This document shows positions 7,321 through 14,193 of a DNA stretch of 15,981 bases, in pieces. The position numbers were made by a program, and so were the translations under genes. The stretch's first letter is position 1. Each line of letters begins with the position of its first letter. Source of the stretch: Bacteroidota bacterium (lineage in GTDB: Bacteria > Bacteroidota > Ignavibacteria > Tepidaquicellales > Tepidaquicellaceae); assembly GCA_023429265.1 (NCBI GenBank), contig JAEYVS010000206.1, positions 1 through 15,981 of the forward strand, given 5' to 3'. The notes under the pieces are model-generated. The model did not search any database. It saw only the letters and a list, made by a program, of their open reading frames with translations, and was not told the origin of the DNA.

Positions 7321-8403
7321 TTATTTCTTTTTTATCCTGATCATTTCCCTTAATTCCAGGGTACCATCGTGATTTTCATTATTCTTTTTTGCCAGCTCAA
7401 TAGCCAGATCGGCATACTTTTCAGCTTCATCTAAATTACCGAGTTTGTATTGTATAGCGGCATAAGTGTCAGCATTATAGTAATTTTGTTCAAGCTCCAT
7501 AGATCTTTTAGCCCAGCTAAGAGCTTTTTCAAGAAGCTCCTTGTCGTCAGTACCTTCGTATAGATTCCATGCGTGTGAATTCAGTGCAGATTGATTATCC
7601 CAGATACCGAGCTTTTCGACGTAATCCGCATACGCTTTAAAATCCTGAGTTCTGAAATAGTGTCCTACGTAGGTATTCCCAATTTTAGCGGCTACTTTTT
7701 CTTCTCCGTATAATTTTGAATAAGAATCTTTCTTATCCTCAAAAAACTTGAATTCCCTGCTATCTATGTCAGTTGTAAACCTGTATATCATATTCCAGTT
7801 AGCTTCACTCAAAAGATCTTCATCACTTTGTGTTTTGAAATACTCCACTGCTACTCCCCCGGAGCCTTTTTTATTGGCATTCCATAGAGCCATTGCATAA
7901 TTCATCAATGTTTCAGAAGATCTGTCTCCTGCTTTATATTTTGCTTCGAGGCCAAAAATAGTGGTTTCAGGATTTAAAGCATTCTTTCCATCAAGTATGA
8001 AAAGGTCAGCTTCCTTGGATCCGCCGCTTCTGTGAACAAGTTCTCCATCAGGATTAAAATAAAGGTAAGTTGGATAGCTTAAGACTTCATATTTTTTAGC
8101 GAACTCAAGTCCTTCACCTTTTTCCATATCGAGCTTATATGAGATAAAATTCTCATTATAAAACTCTCCTACTTCCTTTTTAGGGAAGATCTCGGCTGCC
8201 ATCCATTTGCACGGACCGCACCACTCGGCATAAGCATCTACAAACACATATTTATTCTGGGCTTTTGCAAGAGCAAATACATCTGCTACGCTTCCGTGCT
8301 CAAAAGCCATCCCTTCCTCCGTAATACCGGAGTTTTCCTGGGCAAAAGATACTCCCGCAAAAAACATTGCGGCAATAACAAAAGCAAAAAATTTCTTAAA
8401 CAT
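7321..8403 (-). CDS. Secreted thioredoxin-fold protein with C-terminal TPR-like repeats
   Basis: The 360-residue protein has a signal peptide (1-21, ending VSFAQ). Its thioredoxin domain (about 35-140) carries the redox motif WCGPCK (61-66) and the cis-proline segment SYPTYLYF (Pro111). The remaining two thirds are helical and include TPR-like units near the end, such as LEKALSWAKRSMELEQ and LGNLDEAEKYADLAIELAKK. It should act outside the cytoplasm as a disulfide reductase or isomerase, perhaps in cytochrome or envelope protein maturation. The partner is unknown. The ATG at 8403 has no visible Shine-Dalgarno. It lies 137 bases downstream of kmo on the same strand, with no clear terminator between them, so read-through is possible but its own promoter is likely. 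A terminator follows at 7232-7185. Confidence 0.88.
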   Translation of the reverse strand: MFKKFFAFVIAAMFFAGVSFAQENSGITEEGMAFEHGSVADVFALAKAQNKYVFVDAYAEWCGPCKWMAAEIFPKKEVGEFYNENFISYKLDMEKGEGLEFAKKYEVLSYPTYLYFNPDGELVHRSGGSKEADLFILDGKNALNPETTIFGLEAKYKAGDRSSETLMNYAMALWNANKKGSGGVAVEYFKTQSDEDLLSEANWNMIYRFTTDIDSREFKFFEDKKDSYSKLYGEEKVAAKIGNTYVGHYFRTQDFKAYADYVEKLGIWDNQSALNSHAWNLYEGTDDKELLEKALSWAKRSMELEQNYYNADTYAAIQYKLGNLDEAEKYADLAIELAKKNNENHDGTLELREMIRIKKK

Positions 8404-8540
8404 AGCTATTATTTTATTGTTTAAAAGTCAGTTGATCGAATATAAATGTAAGTTATATATAATACGAAAACTACCCCAATAGGATACAAATTCCCTTAAT
8501 TTTTTGGATGACAGTGCTATCGAGATGGTTACTGATTAAA
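8404..8540 (-). promoter_or_regulatory. Spacer between kmo and the thioredoxin-fold gene, possible promoter
   Basis: These 137 AT-rich bases hold no open frame of note and no strong hairpin. On the minus strand a TATTAT hexamer with a TTG-containing segment upstream could serve as a promoter for the thioredoxin-fold gene, but neither is a good match. The tail of kmo therefore lacks an obvious terminator. Confidence 0.25.
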
Positions 8541-9911
8541 TTATAGCTTTTCCAGGCTTTTATTTACCATCTCATCCGCTTTTACCCAATCCACATTCTC
8601 AATCTCAGGCATCCCTTCGCTCAGCTTACTCAGGATATTCTCCTGGATCCGTCCACGCTCCAGCGCGGTGGCGTATGGTATCCGCATAAATGTCACCATC
8701 GAGTATTTTGGGATGAACCTGTCCGGATGCTTTTTATAGAGCTCTTTTTCGATCTTTTTCTTCAGGAGAAATCTTTCGTCGTCAACAAGGTCGCGCATTT
8801 CGATGAAATTTTCCTGAGCCAGATCTGCAATGGCATCGGTATTGGGTTTACGGATCTTCTGGTATTCATCGAATATCTTATCCCAGCTGCCTTCGTGAAG
8901 ACCAATCATTTCATTAAGGTACACGCAGTCTTCGAATGCGGCATTCATACCCTGCCCAAAAAATGGTACTATTGCGTGACAGGAGTCACCGAGCATTGTA
9001 ACTTTACCATCGATGCTCCAGGGATAGCATTTGACTGTTATGAGGCTGCCTGTGGGATTGGCATTAAAATCCTCTATAAGATCAGGCATCAGCTCCGCAG
9101 CATCGGGAAAATTTCTCTCAAAAAACTCTCTTATTCTCTCATCACTGTTGAGGTATTCAAAGCTGTTCTTTCCACCCAGGGCTTCGTCATAAGCCAGGAA
9201 AAGCGTCACAGTATAGCTTCCATCCAGATTTGGCAAAGCAATAAGCATATATGAGCCGCGAGGCCAGATATGGAGCGCATTTTTCTCCATCAGGAATTTA
9301 CCATCCGGACCGGGAGGGATAGTCAGCTCCTTATATCCATAGTTTTCATACTCCTGGGAAAAATTGAACCTTGGAGTTTTAAGCATTTCCATACGTACCG
9401 GTGATGTCGCGCCATCAGTGGCTATGACTACTCCTGCTTCCAGTGTCCAATTTCTGTCCTTTTCCTCATTATGAAAATATACTTCATTTGTCTCAAAATT
9501 CATTCCCAGGCACCGTTCATTAAAGTAATACTGAACATTAGGATCCGGCTCGGTCATATCCATAAGGAGCTTATTAAGTTCAGCGCGGGAAACAGAGTTT
9601 ATGTATTCAGTATCATCCTTACCGTAAGGCTGTAGATTGACTTCCCCTTTTAAAGGGTGCACCATCCTGCCATACATTGGAATCGCAATTTTTTGGATCT
9701 CATCAAAAAGCCCAACTTCCTTTAGGGCGTGAATGCCCCTAACGGAAAGCGCCAAATTAATTGAACGCCCGCCTCCGGTATCAAATTTACGCATGTCGGC
9801 TCTCCTTTCATATACGTCGACTATGTAACCTCGTTTAGCGAGATATATAGAAAGCAATGACCCTGCTAATCCTGCGCCTATTATTGATATTTTATATTCT
9901 TTAACATTCAT
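8541..9911 (-). CDS. kmo: Kynurenine 3-monooxygenase
   Basis: KMO is an FAD- and NADPH-dependent hydroxylase converting L-kynurenine to 3-hydroxykynurenine. The 456-residue protein shows the Rossmann motif GAGLAG (12-17), VYERR at the end of the second strand, the GGGRSINLALSVRG segment (46-59) typical of KMO, the ATDGATSPVR region (164-173), RGSYMLIALPN (218-228), and the FAD-ribityl motif GDSCHAIVPFFGQGMNAAFEDC (308-329). It keeps these landmarks at the expected length, without the C-terminal membrane anchor of the eukaryotic enzymes. It follows kynU on the same strand after a 319-base gap that contains an opposite-strand small gene, so it may have its own promoter. The ATG at 9911 has no clear Shine-Dalgarno. 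Its product is a substrate of the neighbouring kynureninase. Confidence 0.96.
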   Translation of the reverse strand: MNVKEYKISIIGAGLAGSLLSIYLAKRGYIVDVYERRADMRKFDTGGGRSINLALSVRGIHALKEVGLFDEIQKIAIPMYGRMVHPLKGEVNLQPYGKDDTEYINSVSRAELNKLLMDMTEPDPNVQYYFNERCLGMNFETNEVYFHNEEKDRNWTLEAGVVIATDGATSPVRMEMLKTPRFNFSQEYENYGYKELTIPPGPDGKFLMEKNALHIWPRGSYMLIALPNLDGSYTVTLFLAYDEALGGKNSFEYLNSDERIREFFERNFPDAAELMPDLIEDFNANPTGSLITVKCYPWSIDGKVTMLGDSCHAIVPFFGQGMNAAFEDCVYLNEMIGLHEGSWDKIFDEYQKIRKPNTDAIADLAQENFIEMRDLVDDERFLLKKKIEKELYKKHPDRFIPKYSMVTFMRIPYATALERGRIQENILSKLSEGMPEIENVDWVKADEMVNKSLEKL

Positions 9912-10037
9912 TAAAATTAGAAGTTTAGTTTTACAGTCTCAGAAAAGCCTCGTTTTTTAATTGGAATTGCACTTTTTGGCACGAAGTTTGTAATATTAAA
10001 TGTAAATCGTTTAAATTTTATCGGGGGATAAAAGAAA
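9912..10037. promoter_or_regulatory. Region between kmo and the small membrane-protein gene
   Basis: This is the start of a 319-base stretch without a large gene. It must hold the + strand promoter of the small peptide gene and possibly a minus-strand promoter for kmo. TTGGCA at 9976-9981 resembles a -35 hexamer. The matching -10 (TGTAAA or nearby, around 10001-10006) is weak and the spacing is about 19 bases. TTTG at 9987-9990 is an alternative Bacteroidota-type element. I see no strong minus-strand promoter. Confidence 0.35.
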
Positions 10038-10148
10038 ATGAAAAAGTCAGTATCCACGGTATTCGCGGACCATTCCGCACTCGTGTTTGTACTTTTCACT
10101 GTAGTAACAATCGGTCTGGCATATTATTTTTCGTTTGTTGCAAGATAG
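10038..10148 (+). CDS. Small (36-residue) single-pass membrane peptide
   Basis: This short frame begins MKKSVSTVFADH, continues as one hydrophobic stretch of about 20 residues (roughly 14-34, rich in Val, Phe and Leu) and ends in Ala-Arg. It is a typical small membrane protein layout with a positive N-terminus and a possible C-terminal outside end. Support for a real gene comes from a good ribosome binding site, GGGGGA at 10023-10028, 9 bases before the ATG. A strong + strand terminator follows at 10216-10246, and promoter-like sequence precedes it. The function is unknown; small subunits of respiratory or transporter complexes look like this, but nothing ties it to one. It lies between kmo and kynU on the opposite strand, so read-through transcription from kynU would be antisense to it. 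Confidence 0.6.
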   Translation: MKKSVSTVFADHSALVFVLFTVVTIGLAYYFSFVAR

Positions 10149-10215
10149 CTCAAATGTAAAATAAATAAATTTTAAACTTTCCTTTTGATTTAGTTAATTG
10201 GTTAACTTAGAAATC

Positions 10216-10246
10216 GCACCTGTTCTATTATTACAGGTGCTTTTTT
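10216..10246 (+). terminator. Rho-independent terminator overlapping the 3' end of kynU
   Basis: GCACCTGT (10216-10223) pairs perfectly with ACAGGTGC (10233-10240), with a 9-base loop, and is followed by TTTTTT (10241-10246). It is oriented for the + strand and fits the small membrane-peptide transcript, 68 bases after its stop. The right arm and T-run lie within the last codons and stop of kynU on the other strand (the Lys-Lys-His-Leu end), so coding and termination signals share the same bases. Confidence 0.85.
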
Positions 10247-11517
10247 ATTATCTCATTAAATTTCCACACATCCTCGATCATATTATATAAAGGAACGGGG
10301 GCAATTCTTATTACGTCGGGTTCGCGCCAGTCACATATTACATTATTTTCGTTTAATGCTGTGTGTACGTGTTTATTTTCTTTTCCAACTCTCAACGATA
10401 TCTGGCTGCCTCTTTGTTCAGGATCTGAGGGAGTTATGATCTCAACACTTCTCTTTCCGGAATTTTTCAATAAATATTCGGCATAGCCGGTAAGTTTTTT
10501 ACTCTTTGTTCTGAGGGCATCCATACCTGCTTCATCAAATATTTCAAGCGATGCATTCAGAGCAGCCATTTGAAAAATGGGAGGATTGCTAATCTGCCAT
10601 CCCTCAACGCCTACTGTAGGGTCAAAGTCCGCAGGCATCATAAACCTTGTTTCTTTTTTATGGCCCCACCATCCGGAGAATCTTGGCATCTCAAAGTCAT
10701 CTTTATGCTTATTATGGACAAAACATCCGGCAACCGCCCCGGGTCCTGAGTTCAGGTATTTATAATTACACCATACGGCAAAATCCACATCCCAATCGTG
10801 TAAATCCATTTTGAGATTACCCGCGGCGTGCGCCAGATCAAATCCGACCTTACAGCCTTTTTTATGTCCTGCTTCAGTAATTGCCTTCATATCGAATGCC
10901 TGACCTGAGTAGTAATTTACCCCGGCAATCATAACCAAAGCTATACTGTCCCCCTGTTCATCTATAAGCTTTAGAATGTCTTCCGTGCGGTGAAAGGATT
11001 CACCTTCTCTGATTGGCGGTACTATCAAAGCATTAGCCGGGTCATATCCGTGGAATTTAATCTGGGATTCTACGGCATAAATATCCGAAGGAAATGCATT
11101 TGCCTCCATCAGTATTTTATATCGCTCTTTAGTGGGACGGTAAAATGACACCATCATCAGGTTGAGGTTTACGGTGAGGGAATTCATATTAACAACTTCA
11201 TTTTCCTCAGCTCCTATCATCCTCGCGGTCTTTTCAGTCAGGAACTCGTGATAATATTTCCAGGGGTATTTAGCGTGGAAATGTCCGTCTACAGCTAATG
11301 TCTGCCAGTCCTTTAGCTCCTGCTCAATGAAATCACGGGTGGTTTTAGGCTCCAGTCCGAGTGAATTACCCGCGAAATAAACAACATCCTCGCCATTGTT
11401 TTGAGGAATATAAAACATATCCCTAAAACTTTTTAACGGATCGTTTTTGTCCATTTCCCTCGCAAAGGAAAGGCCGTCTTTATACTCAGTTAATGTTTTT
11501 TCTGCTAAGTCGTTCAT
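10231..11517 (-). CDS. kynU: Kynureninase
   Basis: Kynureninase is a cytoplasmic PLP enzyme that cleaves 3-hydroxykynurenine to 3-hydroxyanthranilate and alanine (or kynurenine to anthranilate). In the 428-residue form the key elements are FAGNSLGLEPK (48-58), the VVNMNSLTVNLN region (108-119), FPSD (142-145), the PLP-contacting DLAHAAGN (227-234) and the Schiff-base lysine in NYKYLNSGPG (Lys253). The frame is open further upstream to an ATG at 11574. That would add 19 residues inside the preceding gene and exceed the family length, so I place the start at 11517, 10 bases after the stop of the cyclase-family gene. The close spacing implies one transcript with that gene. The Shine-Dalgarno is weak. 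The last codons overlap a terminator for the opposite strand. Confidence 0.95.
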   Translation of the reverse strand: MNDLAEKTLTEYKDGLSFAREMDKNDPLKSFRDMFYIPQNNGEDVVYFAGNSLGLEPKTTRDFIEQELKDWQTLAVDGHFHAKYPWKYYHEFLTEKTARMIGAEENEVVNMNSLTVNLNLMMVSFYRPTKERYKILMEANAFPSDIYAVESQIKFHGYDPANALIVPPIREGESFHRTEDILKLIDEQGDSIALVMIAGVNYYSGQAFDMKAITEAGHKKGCKVGFDLAHAAGNLKMDLHDWDVDFAVWCNYKYLNSGPGAVAGCFVHNKHKDDFEMPRFSGWWGHKKETRFMMPADFDPTVGVEGWQISNPPIFQMAALNASLEIFDEAGMDALRTKSKKLTGYAEYLLKNSGKRSVEIITPSDPEQRGSQISLRVGKENKHVHTALNENNVICDWREPDVIRIAPVPLYNMIEDVWKFNEIIKKHL

Positions 11518-11527
11518 TATTTTTACT

Positions 11528-12346
11528 TTATAAACTTTTAACTTTATAAATAAACACTCTACTTGGGGCGGCATCTGCGGTAAAGTTCGGGATCTGAATA
11601 TTTATCATATATTGTCCGTCGGGTATTTCATTTGGTACATATACCATCTCGGTAATTGTTTTCATTGAATGGTTATTTTTATCAATGTCGTGGCTTCCCT
11701 GTTCTACATTCCAGAATATATGATGAGTGGTCAGCTTGCCTTCATCGAATGTACGGTCCACTGAAGGAATATCTATTAATAAATGCTCCACCCCCAATTG
11801 ATCTATGAATTCCATCGCGTCTACCGAAAAGAAAGGCGGCAGGTCATCCATATACCTGCGTGATTTTTTCGAGTCATCATTTGGAAGTGTTCGTATGACA
11901 AGCGCTTTTAAAAACCCGGCATCAGCATTAGCAAGTCGTGACTCTATCCATTGACGTGTAATCAGGTAATTTCCGTCTTCTTTGTCCGGTATGTAATATT
12001 CATCGGTTTCTTCTCCTCTAATTGTCTCAATGGATATTAGGGTAGCAGGAATAAAGGAATCTTTCAGTATGTTATTTATATAAATTCTGTCATACGAGAT
12101 ATGACCTACACCCTCCGTGTGAGTGCCATTACAATGCGGGATGAGCGTGTATCTTTCGAAATTACATCCGCCTCCACGCCGCACATCACCGATGAAATCA
12201 CCTTGCTCATAGGCTTGAGCTTCGGCCTTTGGTACATCGTATGTATTAGGCTGATCACCATTGAATATCATTGGGATGGAGATATCCACAGGATTGGAGG
12301 TATCTGCTGAATAACGGACTCCGGAGATATTAAACTCTATTTGCAT
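11528..12346 (-). CDS. Cyclase-family metal hydrolase, probable kynurenine formamidase
   Basis: This 272-residue protein belongs to the cyclase family (PF04199), which includes KynB, the enzyme that hydrolyses N-formylkynurenine to kynurenine. The metal-site region reads HCNGTHTEGVGH (71-82), compared with the usual HxGTHxDxPxH: a residue is added after the first His, and Asp is replaced by Glu. Further on, LLIDIPSVD, LTTHHIFWN and the TITEMVYVPNEIPDG segment match the second half of the family, including the His pair and late Glu. The position directly upstream of kynU, 10 bases away, strongly suggests the formamidase step. The altered motif means it may be a distinct subgroup rather than a classical KynB, so I give no symbol. 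A TATAAT box lies about 28 bases upstream of the ATG. Confidence 0.82.
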   Translation of the reverse strand: MQIEFNISGVRYSADTSNPVDISIPMIFNGDQPNTYDVPKAEAQAYEQGDFIGDVRRGGGCNFERYTLIPHCNGTHTEGVGHISYDRIYINNILKDSFIPATLISIETIRGEETDEYYIPDKEDGNYLITRQWIESRLANADAGFLKALVIRTLPNDDSKKSRRYMDDLPPFFSVDAMEFIDQLGVEHLLIDIPSVDRTFDEGKLTTHHIFWNVEQGSHDIDKNNHSMKTITEMVYVPNEIPDGQYMINIQIPNFTADAAPSRVFIYKVKSL

Positions 12347-12373
12347 AGATGAAATTAACTATACTGCGGGAAA

Positions 12374-12379
12374 ATTATA
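12374..12379 (-). promoter_or_regulatory. Possible -10 element for the formamidase-kynU transcript
   Basis: On the minus strand these bases read TATAAT, about 28 bases before the ATG at 12346, just after the terminator of the preceding gene. The expected -35 position is only a T-rich run. The placement is good, but one hexamer in AT-rich DNA is weak evidence. Confidence 0.35.
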
Positions 12380-12407
12380 AGGGCTTTTGCGAGAAAAAAA
12401 TGGAATG

Positions 12408-12447
12408 AAAAAACAATGCCGTCCGACAGGGGATTGCGAACGGCATT
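12408..12447 (-). terminator. Rho-independent terminator of the propeller protein gene
   Basis: AATGCCGT (12415-12422) pairs perfectly with ACGGCATT (12440-12447). The A-run at 12408-12413 becomes a T-run on the minus strand. It lies 18 bases past the stop at 12466 and separates the propeller gene from the formamidase-kynU unit. Confidence 0.78.
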
Positions 12448-12465
12448 GAGAGATGAAAAGGATTT

Positions 12466-14004
12466 CTACTTAAGAAATACCATCCTTTTTGTTTCCTTAA
12501 ACTCACTGCCTGAGCCGGATACAGCGCTCAGACGGTAAAAATAAACACCTCCTGCAATCTGCCCCGCGTCGAATAAGTATTCATACAGCCCGGGGGAAAG
12601 CTCAGAGTTTACCAGGGAAATCACTTCCCTGCCAGAAATGTCATATACTGCTAAATTAACAAATGATGCGACGGGAATTTCAAAACTTATCTTCGTGGAT
12701 GGATTAAACGGGTTTGGATAGTTTTGTCTCAGATTGAATCTATCCGGTATAACGTTTCCGTTGAAGTTAATTCCAACTTTCGCGGTATCTAGATGAAACA
12801 ACATCCTGTCGAGTCCACCCCGGTTTACCATATATAAATCGAGCAAGTTATCGCTATTGTAATAATCCGCTTTTAATCCTATACCCGGACCGGTAATTCC
12901 CGAGGGAAGGACTATGCTTGTTACTTCAGCAAAATTTCCGTCCCCGTCATTTTCAAATGCCCTCATTAGCTGGCTCGTAAAGGACGACACAGTGAAACAA
13001 TCGAGGTCATTATCAAAGTCCATATCTACAAATATTGCATCGAGCGTATTGTGATTTATCTGCGGGATTCGTAAGAAGGTCTCATCGGTAAATACCCCGC
13101 TGCCGTTATTGATAAGCAGCCTGTCCTGTCGGTTCTGTCCGACAAGGAAAACAACATTAGAGAAATAAATATCGAGGTCACTGTCACCGTCCACATCCGC
13201 CAGTGTCACCTTTCTCGTTTCTTCTACATTGGAGACAGGGAGCCTTGCGCCGGATTCATTTGTAAATATTCCACTGCCGTTATTAATAAGGATTTTGTTT
13301 CCATCTTCATTGCCTACCACCATATCCTTGTCACCATCACCGTCCAGGTCTCCCATCTTCAGGTCCTGGGTCACATCGAGTTCCGCAGGCAGCCGCACAG
13401 CTGTTTCATCGGTGAAATTGGCGTTACCGTCATTTATCAGTATCAAATTCTGCCCGGGGGTATCATTCGGATTGGCATTCCCGAAAATAAGATCGGGAAT
13501 GCTGTCTCCGTTTATGTCTTCCGCTAAAACTGAATTAGCGGTGCTGTTGGGAAGCCTGTTACTTATGTCAGTGAGGAAGGACCCTGCTCCATCATTCATA
13601 TACATTTCGTGAACCGTATGGTCCTCCGTGGCAAATACCATATCAAGCCATCCATCACCATTCAGATCAACTAATGCAATATCCTCACTGTCGAGATTTT
13701 TTACGGGAATCCGTCCCGCTGCGTTTGTGAATAAACCGTTCCCGTCATTCAATAAAAGTCTATTGGACTGATACTCATTGGCAATTACAATGTCGATGTC
13801 GCCATCATTATCCAGGTCGGCCGATTCGATGTCCATTCCGGGACCATTTACTATATTTGCAGGAAGGTTTGGCGTCATTTCAACATATAATATCGTATCC
13901 GCCCTCAAGCCGGACAATCTCGTAACTCCTTCAACAGTCTTACCCGAGGTGTAAATAACTACGATTGCTCCTAATATTACAAACCCGGTTAAAAACTTTT
14001 TCAT
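12466..14004 (-). CDS. Secreted FG-GAP/VCBS seven-bladed propeller protein with T9SS sorting domain
   Basis: The 512-residue protein has an N-terminal signal sequence (MKKFLTGFVILGAIV and onward). Seven repeats of about 50 residues follow, each with a calcium-binding style loop such as DLDNDGDID, DLNGDGWLD, DLDGDGDKD or DVDGDSDLD and a closing INNGSGIFT-like strand. They fit one complete beta-propeller. The last 90 residues are a type IX secretion sorting domain: QNYPNPFNPSTKI, VYDISGREV, the SPGLYEYLFD segment, GGVYFYRL and a final TKRMVFLK. It should be exported and attached to or released from the cell surface; a ligand is not evident. ATG at 14004 is chosen over an upstream TTG at 14019 because the GGAG at 14014-14017 (minus strand) would otherwise lie in the coding region. 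It shares an upstream 12-bp element with the divergent gene. Confidence 0.92.
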   Translation of the reverse strand: MKKFLTGFVILGAIVVIYTSGKTVEGVTRLSGLRADTILYVEMTPNLPANIVNGPGMDIESADLDNDGDIDIVIANEYQSNRLLLNDGNGLFTNAAGRIPVKNLDSEDIALVDLNGDGWLDMVFATEDHTVHEMYMNDGAGSFLTDISNRLPNSTANSVLAEDINGDSIPDLIFGNANPNDTPGQNLILINDGNANFTDETAVRLPAELDVTQDLKMGDLDGDGDKDMVVGNEDGNKILINNGSGIFTNESGARLPVSNVEETRKVTLADVDGDSDLDIYFSNVVFLVGQNRQDRLLINNGSGVFTDETFLRIPQINHNTLDAIFVDMDFDNDLDCFTVSSFTSQLMRAFENDGDGNFAEVTSIVLPSGITGPGIGLKADYYNSDNLLDLYMVNRGGLDRMLFHLDTAKVGINFNGNVIPDRFNLRQNYPNPFNPSTKISFEIPVASFVNLAVYDISGREVISLVNSELSPGLYEYLFDAGQIAGGVYFYRLSAVSGSGSEFKETKRMVFLK

Positions 14005-14034
14005 AAGTGTTATCTCCAAAAATCCTAAATGGAT

Positions 14035-14046
14035 ATGTCTCCTAAT
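14035..14046 (-). promoter_or_regulatory. ATTAGGAGACAT element upstream of the propeller gene
   Basis: Read on the minus strand, these 12 bases are identical to 14156-14167 on the + strand. The copy lies 30 bases before the propeller start codon and in the same orientation relative to its gene as the other copy. It may be part of an operator, a promoter or a shared 5' leader motif. The GGAG in it is too far from the ATG to be the working ribosome binding site. Confidence 0.55.
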
Positions 14047-14061
14047 AGATGCGTTAAATAT

Positions 14062-14084
14062 ACAATTTTGTTACAAATAATTGT
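14062..14084. repeat. Imperfect palindrome in the divergent promoter region
   Basis: ACAATT (14062-14067) and AATTGT (14079-14084) form 6-base perfect arms, with TGTTACA, itself a small inverted repeat, between them. It lies between the two copies of the 12-bp element. It may be a regulator site, but palindromes of this size occur by chance in AT-rich DNA. Confidence 0.3.
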
Positions 14085-14155
14085 GTAAAAATAGTGGGGC
14101 ATTATTAAATCTCATTAGCTAAATTACCTTGATATTTTACTGTAAATATTTGATA

Positions 14156-14167
14156 ATTAGGAGACAT
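14156..14167 (+). promoter_or_regulatory. ATTAGGAGACAT element upstream of the helical-repeat gene
   Basis: This is the second copy of the 12-bp element, 26 bases before the ATG at 14194. A TATTTG immediately upstream (about 14147-14152) resembles the Bacteroidota -7 promoter element, which would put the element at or near the 5' end of the mRNA. No start codon follows at a distance that would make its GGAG a ribosome binding site. Confidence 0.55.
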
Positions 14168-14193
14168 TATTAAACTTCAATAGACCGTCATAA

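Noticed and set aside
8727..9254. A 175-codon open frame on the + strand inside kmo
   Set aside because: It is antisense to strongly conserved kmo coding sequence, has no ribosome binding site and shows no recognisable protein features. It is a by-product of codon use on the other strand.
9917..10099. A 60-codon minus-strand frame between kynU and kmo
   Set aside because: It overlaps the better supported small membrane-peptide gene, has no ribosome binding site, and its amino-acid sequence shows no motif.
11518..11574. A 19-residue N-terminal extension of kynureninase
   Set aside because: It would start inside the preceding coding region and exceed the usual length of about 416-428 residues. 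The Met at 11517 fits the family.
13229..13612. A 127-codon Ser/Pro-rich open frame on the + strand inside the propeller gene
   Set aside because: Its repeated Ser-Pro composition is what the reverse complement of the repeated Asp-Gly-Asp codons produces. It is not an independent gene.
14005..14019. An upstream TTG start for the propeller gene
   Set aside because: The extra five codons would consist of the Shine-Dalgarno itself. ATG at 14004 has ideal spacing and begins a normal signal peptide.
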